NCBI GenBank assembly: GCA_018969165.1
Contig: JAGWYX010000255.1
Span: 1 to 6,232, forward strand
DNA: 6,232 nt
From: Verrucomicrobiota bacterium
GTDB lineage: Bacteria; Verrucomicrobiota; Verrucomicrobiia; Limisphaerales; JAGWYX01
Reading direction: 5' to 3'
Positions 1 to 4,639 of the stretch are shown here, in pieces. The position numbers were made by a program, and so were the translations under genes. Each line of letters opens with the position of its first letter. Within the stretch, counting starts at the first letter, position 1. The notes under the pieces were generated by a model that was not told the DNA's origin, did no database searches, and was given only the letters and a program-made list of their open reading frames with translations.

Positions 1-2
1 AA

Positions 3-767
3 TTCCTCAACCTCCTGCTTTGGGCGGTAGATAGATTTGCCCAACCGACCTTTCGCAATTTGACCGATTCCTACGAAAGTTGGGCTTACCGAGGTGGGGG
101 CCTGAGGCGCCAACTCCGCCTGTTGGAGAGGCAGCGATTCATCCAACGGGACCCGACTTCACCCGACGAGTGCTGGTATCGTCTGACCCACCAGGGACGC
201 TTGCACGCATTGGGCGACAGGGACCCGGAATCCCGGTGGTCTCGCCATTGGGACGGACGCTGGCGGTTAGTGTTGTTCGATATCCCCCGGACCCGAAACA
301 GCCAGCGGACACGGTTGCGTCGCATCCTTCGAGATCAAGGCTTCGGCCGGCTCCAGGACAGCGTCTGGATCACACCGGATTCAATGGAGGAAGAGCGCCG
401 GATTCTTGGCGGGAGCAGGGTCCACGTAGCCTCTCTTATTCTGCTGGAGGCGCGGCCGTGCGCGGGGGAATCCGATACGGAGATGGTCGCGAGCGCGTGG
501 GATTTCGTCGACATCAACCGCCGATACGCTCAGTGCCTGAAAATCCTCGAAGCAAGACCAGTCGGATCGCTGCGGGATGAGAGGATCGCGCGGGCCTTGT
601 TACGCTGGGCAGCAATTGAGCGCGAGACCTGGTTGGATGCAGTGGGCAGAGATCCGCTGCTTCCCGAAAGGCTTCTCCCGCCGGGTTACCTTGGGCAAAA
701 GGCGTGGCGTCAACGGAACGAAGTTCTGCGAAAAGCCGGCCGACAGTTGCCGACTTTCAAGGTCTGA
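3..767 (+). CDS. PaaX-like transcriptional regulator with central Cas2-like domain, 5'-truncated by the window edge
   Basis: About 254 residues are visible. The reading frame is open from base 3, and the codons before the first in-frame TTG (position 60) already read as family sequence (LLWAVDRFAQPTFRNLTDSY), so TTG60 is not the real start and the start lies left of the window. Three regions can be seen. First is an N-terminal winged-helix part ending in SWAYRGGGLRRQ, with a wing-like WYRLTHQGRLHALG. Second is a ferredoxin-like, Cas2-like middle, with WRLVLFDIP followed by an Arg-rich helix, GFGRLQDSVWITP and SLILLEARP. Third is a PaaX-type C-terminal helical part with DPLLPERLLPPGYLG. PaaX of E. 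coli represses phenylacetate catabolism and responds to phenylacetyl-CoA, but no phenylacetate genes are here, so effector and targets are unknown. The gene ends TTC AAG GTC TGA. It converges on the oxidoreductase at 976-2322, and a perfect palindrome begins 10 bp past the stop. The family call is firm at domain level; the specific role is open. Confidence 0.8.
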   Translation, partial: FLNLLLWAVDRFAQPTFRNLTDSYESWAYRGGGLRRQLRLLERQRFIQRDPTSPDECWYRLTHQGRLHALGDRDPESRWSRHWDGRWRLVLFDIPRTRNSQRTRLRRILRDQGFGRLQDSVWITPDSMEEERRILGGSRVHVASLILLEARPCAGESDTEMVASAWDFVDINRRYAQCLKILEARPVGSLRDERIARALLRWAAIERETWLDAVGRDPLLPERLLPPGYLGQKAWRQRNEVLRKAGRQLPTFKV

Positions 768-777
768 CCACGATGGA

Positions 778-809
778 CGAACTTTTGTCGTACGTGCGAC
801 AAAAGTTCG
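778..809. repeat. Perfect 13-bp inverted repeat with 6-bp loop just after the PaaX-like gene
   Basis: The arms CGAACTTTTGTCG (778-790) and CGACAAAAGTTCG (797-809) are exact reverse complements around the loop TACGTG. As RNA, a U-G pair at 791/796 would extend the stem to 14 pairs and leave an ACGU loop. Neither strand has a T-run after the stem, so it is not a standard intrinsic terminator. It could be a bidirectional terminator-like stem between convergent genes, an operator for a dimeric DNA-binding protein such as the adjacent PaaX-like regulator, or a dispersed palindromic repeat. The structure is certain; the function is not known. Confidence 0.85.
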
Positions 810-835
810 CAGGCACGACGACGCAGGACTCTGCA

Positions 836-864
836 TCCTTTCTCTGGCTGAACCAGGGAGGGGA
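836..864 (+). other. Predicted RNA hairpin in the 3' region of the PaaX-like transcript
   Basis: Read as plus-strand RNA, 836-847 pairs with 853-864 over 12 consecutive base pairs around a CUGAA loop, with three of the pairs G-U. The same DNA read as minus-strand RNA would have A-C mismatches at those places, so any structure favours the plus-strand transcript. No U-run follows. It lies 27 bp after the perfect palindrome at 778-809. Pairing was done by eye, and chance pairing in a pyrimidine-rich/purine-rich stretch is possible. Confidence 0.4.
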
Positions 865-918
865 GCCGGGATTCGATGGGCCTGGCCCTCCATTCGGGGA
901 CGGGGCGACATGGCTTTG

Positions 919-940
919 CTCCGCACCTGCGGGCGCGGAG
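919..940. other. GC-rich stem between convergent genes, possible terminator-like hairpin
   Basis: CTCCGC (919-924) and GCGGAG (935-940) are perfect complements around a 10-base loop; an alternative CCGC/GCGG stem with an ACCT loop uses part of the same bases. It lies 36 bp downstream of the stop of the minus-strand oxidoreductase gene. A further imperfect palindrome (GTCC...GGAC, 958-971) lies between that stop and this stem. Neither has a T-tract on either strand, so a rho-independent terminator is not supported. Apart from these stems and the two earlier hairpins, 768-975 shows no convincing gene. Confidence 0.25.
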
Positions 941-975
941 GTTGAGCGAGACCGAGCGTCCACCGGAGGACCGCC

Positions 976-2322
976 TCAGACGATCTTATGGAGCCAGTCC
1001 GGATCGCCGGGGACGGGGACGGGATAAAACCCGTTGGCGTCGGGTTGCACCGGGGCCTCGGCATCGAAGGCGTAGACCTTGGGCGCCTGATTCACCTCGG
1101 AGTTCAGAGCCCGATCCCACTCGATGACCTTGCCGGAATAGGTTGCCATGCGGCCCATGATGGCGGTGAGGGTGCTGTGGGCACCGTATTCGGCCTCGTT
1201 GTAAGGTTGGTTATTGCGGATGGCGGCGAACAGATCGTCGTGTTCCTGTTGGTAGGGGTTCTTGCCACCCCCGCGGAAGCGCCAGGCGTTTTCGCCCTCG
1301 ATGCGGTGGCCGCTGACATCGCAACGGCCCTTGGTGCCGACGACGTGCTCGGAGACGCTGCTCCAGCAGCCGCGGATGTGCTCGCATTGGCTGGCGCAGC
1401 GGGAGCCGTCAGCGTACTCATATTCGACGGCGTGGTGGTCGAAGATCTGGCCGTATTCCTTGGCGGTGCGGACCTGGCGCCCGCCCATGCCGTGGCAGCG
1501 GACGGGGTGGCCTTGTTTGACCCAATTGATCACGTCGAGGTTATGAATATGCTGCTCGACAATGTGGTCGCCGCAGAGCCAAACGAAGTAGTACCAATTC
1601 TTCATCTGGTATTCCATTTCGGTCGGCGGGTGTCCCAGCATCTTCTCGACCTCGGCGCGGGGATGGACCCAGACCCCGGCATCGTTCCAGTAACAGCGCA
1701 TGGAGGTGATGTCGCCGATCGCCCCGCCATGCAGCCGCTGAATCGTCTCGAGGTAGCCGATCTGATGATGGCGCTGGAGGCCAACGCCCACCTTGAGACC
1801 CTTGGTTTTGGACTCCTCGGCGGCGGCCAGGAAGCGGCGAATGCCCGGGCCGTCCACGCCGACCGGTTTTTCGGTGAAGATGTTTTTGCCCTGGCGCACC
1901 GCCTCCTCGAAGTGGATGGGGCGGAATCCAGGCGGGGTGGCGAGGATGACGATGTCGGCCAGGGCGATCGCTTGTTTGTAGGCGTCGAAGCCGATGAACT
2001 TCTGGTCGTCGGACACGTCGACCCGGTCGCCATGGCGGTTTTTGAGTTCGTTATGGCTACCGTCCAGGCGGTCGCGGAAGGCATCCGCCATGGCGATCAG
2101 TTTGACGCTTCCCTTGGTGCTCAGGGCTTGATCCGCCGCGCCGGACCCGCGTCCGCCGCACCCGACGAGGGCGAGCTTGATGGTGTCATCCCCGGCGGCA
2201 TGGGCAAATCGCTCCAGGGCGAGGCTGCCGAGCGCGGCGGCGCCCACGGTGGTGGCGGTGGTCTGCAGGAAGGAACGACGGGTGATCGGTGACTTGGCTT
2301 GCTGGTTGCTGGACTGGTTCAT
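976..2322 (-). CDS. Tat-exported Gfo/Idh/MocA-family oxidoreductase
   Basis: This is a 448-residue NAD(P)-dependent dehydrogenase-type protein, probably acting on a sugar or sugar derivative outside the cytoplasm. ATG at 2322 is chosen because it puts a twin-arginine motif (ITRRSFLQ, Arg15-Arg16) near the N terminus, followed by an Ala/Gly-rich hydrophobic stretch and a likely cleavage site after AHA (~42). The frame is open 40 codons further upstream, but those residues are Pro-rich intergenic translation. The nucleotide-binding Rossmann motif is LALVGCGGRGSG (50-61). The conserved EKP with its catalytic-type lysine is at 151-153. A C-terminal substrate-domain signature follows, GDH at 251-253 and HNLDVINW at 260-267. 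Length and layout match the secreted Gfo/Idh/MocA paralogues that planctomycetes and Verrucomicrobia carry in many copies. The ribosome-binding site is weak (GAAAGAA upstream). It lies 163 bp downstream of the cytochrome/FGE gene on the same strand, so co-transcription is plausible but not shown. Substrate cannot be assigned from sequence. Confidence 0.93.
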   Translation of the reverse strand: MNQSSNQQAKSPITRRSFLQTTATTVGAAALGSLALERFAHAAGDDTIKLALVGCGGRGSGAADQALSTKGSVKLIAMADAFRDRLDGSHNELKNRHGDRVDVSDDQKFIGFDAYKQAIALADIVILATPPGFRPIHFEEAVRQGKNIFTEKPVGVDGPGIRRFLAAAEESKTKGLKVGVGLQRHHQIGYLETIQRLHGGAIGDITSMRCYWNDAGVWVHPRAEVEKMLGHPPTEMEYQMKNWYYFVWLCGDHIVEQHIHNLDVINWVKQGHPVRCHGMGGRQVRTAKEYGQIFDHHAVEYEYADGSRCASQCEHIRGCWSSVSEHVVGTKGRCDVSGHRIEGENAWRFRGGGKNPYQQEHDDLFAAIRNNQPYNEAEYGAHSTLTAIMGRMATYSGKVIEWDRALNSEVNQAPKVYAFDAEAPVQPDANGFYPVPVPGDPDWLHKIV

Positions 2323-2400
2323 AGGTTCTTTCGTGGTTCGGTGCGGTTGCCCCCCCGTCTTGGTGGCTTCAGGCTTGGTCCACTTTACGCGCCTCGCGGA

Positions 2401-2430
2401 GGGAGGGCTTGGGGGAGAGGGGCGAGGGGG
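2401..2430 (+). other. Putative G-quadruplex motif in the gap between the two minus-strand genes
   Basis: Five plus-strand G-runs (2401-2403, 2405-2407, 2411-2415, 2419-2422, 2426-2430) are separated by 1- to 3-base spacers, which satisfies the usual G3+N1-7 rule with one spare run. The flanking genes run on the minus strand, so the G-rich strand is the transcription template and the transcript would be C-rich. The element starts 79 bp upstream of the oxidoreductase start codon. It may affect transcription between the two genes, or be a decayed copy of an interspersed GAGAGGGG-type repeat. Confidence 0.55.
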
Positions 2431-2485
2431 CCAAGGAGACATTAACGCTGCTCATCAATACAGCAAGTTTCACAGTTCACGGACT

Positions 2486-4294
2486 CTAGTCTTTCTCGAC
2501 GCCGCTTGTCCAATATTTAGATAGTTGTTCCGGGGGCGGCACCCGGAGCGGGCGGACGAGGCGGAAGCCCACGAACTGGGCGTCGGTGAGGTACCAGATG
2601 CTCTTGGGCAATTGCGGGTCCTGCATTTTCCAGGAGGGGTCCGAGCCGCGGCGGGCGGCGCTGCGCAGCAGCTCCGCCGGGTCCTGCCAGGAACCGCCGC
2701 GGACGGCCTGCGGGTAGGGCTTGGTGCACTTGTTCCACGGTTCCTGTGCGACGGTGCCAATGAACTGCTTGTAATAATCCGGGTCGTACTGGTCGAGGGT
2801 CCATTCCGCCACGTTACCGTGCATGTCATAGAGGCCCCACGGATTGGGTTTCTTGGTCCCGACCTTCTGGTACTTGCCGTTGCTGTTTTTTTCGTACCAG
2901 GCGTATTCGTCCAGATTGCTCGGATTGTTGCCGAACGAGTAGGTGGTGGTGGTGCCGGCACGACAGGCGTACTCCCACTCCGCCTCGGTCGGCAGGCGGT
3001 AGAAGTGTCCGGTCTTGGCGCTCAGCCATTCGCAGTATTTATTGGCGGCATGCTGGGTCATGCTGATGGCCGGATAGCCGTCCTTGCCCATCCCGAAACT
3101 CATTTCGACGTACGGCGTCGTGGGCCGGCTGACGGCGTCAGCGGTCTGGTCGAGGCCGGCGTTATAGCCATGCATCGCGCGAATTTTCTTCTCTTCCTCG
3201 GGGAACATGAACAACTCGTACTCGTTCCAGGTGACCTCGCATTTGCCCATCCAGAACGGTTCGATGGCGACCTGGTGCTGCGGGCCCTCATCGGCCTGGT
3301 GCCCGGACTCGTTGTCCGGACTGCCCATCACGAAGGTGCCGGCCGGGATCGGGACCATGCCGAAGGTGACCTCGGTGCCAGGGATGGATTCCGCGTAGGC
3401 TTTCATGTCCGCCACGTTGGTGACGGTGAGGTGGTCCACGAGCAATTGACGGAGGTTCTCCACCAGGGCGGCGTCTTCGCCGACAACGGTGGTGCCGCGC
3501 GGGATCAAGGTGACCCCCGCCGGCCACTCGGCCCCCTCCTCGATCCACTGGCGGAGCAGTTGAATCTGGGTACGGCTGAGCGGGCCGTTTTTCTTTCGCG
3601 GAGGCATCAGGTCGTCATTGTCCGGCGCGGCGGCGATGGTGGCGTAGAGCGGGCTGGCCCGGGGTCGGCCGGGAGCGACGGCGGGTCCGCTCTCGCCGCC
3701 TTTGAAGGCCTGTTCCCGGGTATCCAGGCGCAGGCCGCCTTTGGCCTCACCCGGCCGATGGCAGCCCAGGCAGGAGACCTCGAGGATGGGCTGGACGTCC
3801 TTGACGAAATCGATCTTGCGCGCGCTGGCAAGCGTGACTCCCTCCGGCCAGGCGGCGCCCTGGGCAATCCAGCGCCGGAGCACTTCGGTCTTTTCCTTGG
3901 GCAGGGGACCGCCTTTGCCGGACGGTGGCATCAGGTCGTCGTCGTCGGCCGGCAGCACCGTCAAGGTATAAACCAGGCTCTGGTCGGGGTGGCCGGGGGA
4001 GATCGCCGGTCCGTTCTTGCGTTGCGCGAAGGCCCCTGGTTTGTCGTCGAGCCGGAACTTGCCTTTGGGTTTTTCGGGGCCATGACAGCGGACGCAGGAT
4101 TTTTCGAGAACCGGTTTAACATCGCGCGCAAAGTCCACCGGGGCATCCGTGGTCGCCGAGAGGACAGGAAGAGCGGAGGCCCCGAGGAGGGCGGGGGCGA
4201 GGATCAAGGAAGCAAGGCGGGCGGGGGCAAGCAAGCGGCGCAGAATTGGATTTGATGGCAGGAGCGTTTCAGGTTCAAGGAATCTGGCGTTCAT
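2486..4294 (-). CDS. Exported di-haem PSCyt1 / FGE-sulfatase (SUMF1-like) fusion protein
   Basis: The protein has 602 residues. ATG at 4294 is the first ATG in the frame; the longer frame begins with a TTG that is part of a likely -35 box. A signal peptide follows (Arg19-Arg20, hydrophobic stretch about 27-45, likely cleavage near LSA, 47). Two tandem planctomycete cytochrome c (PSCyt1) modules come next. Module 1 (about 54-155) has CVRCH at 67-71 and MPP at 122-124; module 2 (about 162-263) has CLGCH at 175-179 and MPP at 230-232. Both end RRWI/RQWI...EGA/QGA-WP, so they arose by internal duplication. The C-terminal FGE-sulfatase domain (about 309-582) shows GTFVMGSP, RLPTEAEWEYACRAG (433-447), MHGNVAEW (491-498), VRGGSW and GFRLVRP. 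True formylglycine-generating enzymes have a cysteine pair in the region around 541-552; here it reads ELLRSAARRGSD, with no Cys. Sulfatase activation is therefore unlikely and a binding or structural role more probable. It is upstream of, and co-directional with, the Gfo/Idh/MocA gene. Confidence 0.93.
   Translation of the reverse strand: MNARFLEPETLLPSNPILRRLLAPARLASLILAPALLGASALPVLSATTDAPVDFARDVKPVLEKSCVRCHGPEKPKGKFRLDDKPGAFAQRKNGPAISPGHPDQSLVYTLTVLPADDDDLMPPSGKGGPLPKEKTEVLRRWIAQGAAWPEGVTLASARKIDFVKDVQPILEVSCLGCHRPGEAKGGLRLDTREQAFKGGESGPAVAPGRPRASPLYATIAAAPDNDDLMPPRKKNGPLSRTQIQLLRQWIEEGAEWPAGVTLIPRGTTVVGEDAALVENLRQLLVDHLTVTNVADMKAYAESIPGTEVTFGMVPIPAGTFVMGSPDNESGHQADEGPQHQVAIEPFWMGKCEVTWNEYELFMFPEEEKKIRAMHGYNAGLDQTADAVSRPTTPYVEMSFGMGKDGYPAISMTQHAANKYCEWLSAKTGHFYRLPTEAEWEYACRAGTTTTYSFGNNPSNLDEYAWYEKNSNGKYQKVGTKKPNPWGLYDMHGNVAEWTLDQYDPDYYKQFIGTVAQEPWNKCTKPYPQAVRGGSWQDPAELLRSAARRGSDPSWKMQDPQLPKSIWYLTDAQFVGFRLVRPLRVPPPEQLSKYWTSGVEKD
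3506..4135 (-). repeat. Internal tandem duplication of the PSCyt1 haem module
   Basis: Residues 54-155 (bases 4135-3830) and 162-263 (bases 3811-3506) of the cytochrome/FGE protein align nearly without gaps. Shared features in order are P-V/I-LE-x-SC-x-x-CH, KG-x-x-RLD, a GPA-(I/V)-(S/A)PG loop, a DDLMPP segment, GPL and a closing R-x-WI...GA-x-WP-x-GVTL. Spacing between equivalent haem cysteines is 108 residues (67 to 175). The copies differ at many positions, so the duplication is old. Residues facing the haem (CxxCH and the Met of MPP) are kept in both, which implies both sites bind haem. Confidence 0.85.
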
Positions 4295-4316
4295 ATTCAG
4301 GCGCAAAGCAGGCGCT

Positions 4317-4345
4317 ACTTTTGACGGGTGAAAAACGATTGTCAA
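4317..4345 (-). promoter_or_regulatory. Candidate sigma-70-like promoter of the cytochrome/FGE gene
   Basis: On the minus strand an exact TTGACA occupies 4345-4340. A 17-base spacer leads to AAAAGT (4322-4317), which matches the TATAAT consensus at only three of six positions. The -10 hexamer is 22 bases from the ATG at 4294, so the leader would be short. The perfect -35 at the right place supports a promoter, but the weak -10 keeps confidence low. Confidence 0.35.
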
Positions 4346-4359
4346 CCATGCATGGGTTG
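4343..4359. promoter_or_regulatory. Palindrome overlapping the candidate -35 box, possible operator
   Basis: CCATGCATGG (4346-4355) is a perfect 10-bp palindrome. It is flanked by CAA on the left and TTG on the right, so the symmetry extends to 3 bp more per side if one extra G (4356) is bulged. The left arm overlaps the minus-strand TTGACA (4345-4340), the place where a repressor would block the promoter. It sits in the control region shared with the divergent DUF6600 gene. No binding protein can be named. Confidence 0.3.
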
Positions 4360-4524
4360 GCGAGGGGCTTGCGAGTTACAAACGGGCGTTGAATACGGGC
4401 CAAAGGCGAGGAGTCGATTAGGGCAGATCGAGGCGATGTATGAACGGGCCGCGCAAAATCGGATCGCCGGGTAACCGCCAGGATCGGCTGGGCGGAGATT
4501 GGGCGCGACGTTGCCTGGGACCAG

Positions 4525-4553
4525 TTGCGAACGGTCGGGTCTTGGGATACGCT
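4525..4553 (+). promoter_or_regulatory. Weak candidate promoter of the DUF6600 gene
   Basis: TTGCGA (4525-4530, four of six to TTGACA) is separated by exactly 17 bases from TACGCT (4548-4553, three of six to TATAAT, with the conserved TA and final T). A start a few bases beyond would leave a leader of roughly 80 bases. Matches of this quality are common by chance in DNA of this composition, so this is only a pointer. Confidence 0.2.
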
Positions 4554-4628
4554 ACGGCGGAAGTTGCGACGACCTGCGACGGCACACAAATGGCCCCCGA
4601 CCCGGAGGCTCAAACATCAACTCATCAT

Positions 4629-4635
4629 AAGGGAG
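4629..4635 (+). promoter_or_regulatory. Shine-Dalgarno site of the DUF6600 gene
   Basis: AAGGGAG lies four bases before the ATG at 4640 and resembles the AAGGAGG consensus, with slightly short spacing. It supports ATG4640 over other in-frame starts and is the clearest ribosome-binding site in the window; the two minus-strand genes have only weak ones. Confidence 0.6.
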
Positions 4636-4639
4636 CCCT

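Larger units (their letters stand above)
4295..4639. other. 345-bp divergent control region
   Basis: This region separates the minus-strand cytochrome/FGE gene from the plus-strand DUF6600 gene. Its left end holds the candidate minus promoter and the palindrome at 4343-4359; its right end holds a weak plus-strand promoter candidate and a Shine-Dalgarno site. Open frames in it (for example 4440-4643 plus and 4275-4613 minus) have no recognisable family features and overlap the start of a real gene, so they are not called. No tRNA, riboswitch or terminator was recognised. Confidence 0.6.

Noticed and set aside
3..767. CRISPR association suggested by the Cas2-like domain
   Set aside because: The Cas2-like fold is a normal part of PaaX-family regulators. 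There are no spaced direct repeats and no cas1 or other cas genes in the window.
778..809. Rho-independent terminator
   Set aside because: The stem is perfect, but no T-tract follows it on either strand, and the stem itself is only moderately GC-rich.
704..1027. 107-codon plus-strand frame after the PaaX-like gene, including ATG773 inside the intergenic gap
   Set aside because: It overlaps the ends of both neighbouring genes, has no clear ribosome-binding site, and is low-complexity Gly/Pro/Ser-rich without a recognisable domain.
988..2292. 434-codon plus-strand open frame opposite the oxidoreductase
   Set aside because: It lies in exact codon register with the real gene on the other strand. 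In GC-rich genes that avoid TTA, CTA and TCA codons, the antisense register stays open. The translation is Val/Ala/Asp-rich with no family motifs.
2323..2442. 40-codon N-terminal extension of the oxidoreductase from the ATG at 2442
   Set aside because: The extension is Pro/Ser-rich, crosses the G-run element and would bury the Tat signal internally.
2525..4255. 576-codon plus-strand open frame opposite the cytochrome/FGE gene
   Set aside because: Same codon-register antisense effect; the minus-strand product has unmistakable CxxCH and FGE motifs, this one has none.
4295..4345. 17-codon N-terminal extension of the cytochrome/FGE protein from TTG4345
   Set aside because: That TTG is the first part of the TTGACA -35 hexamer, and the downstream ATG4294 places the signal peptide normally.
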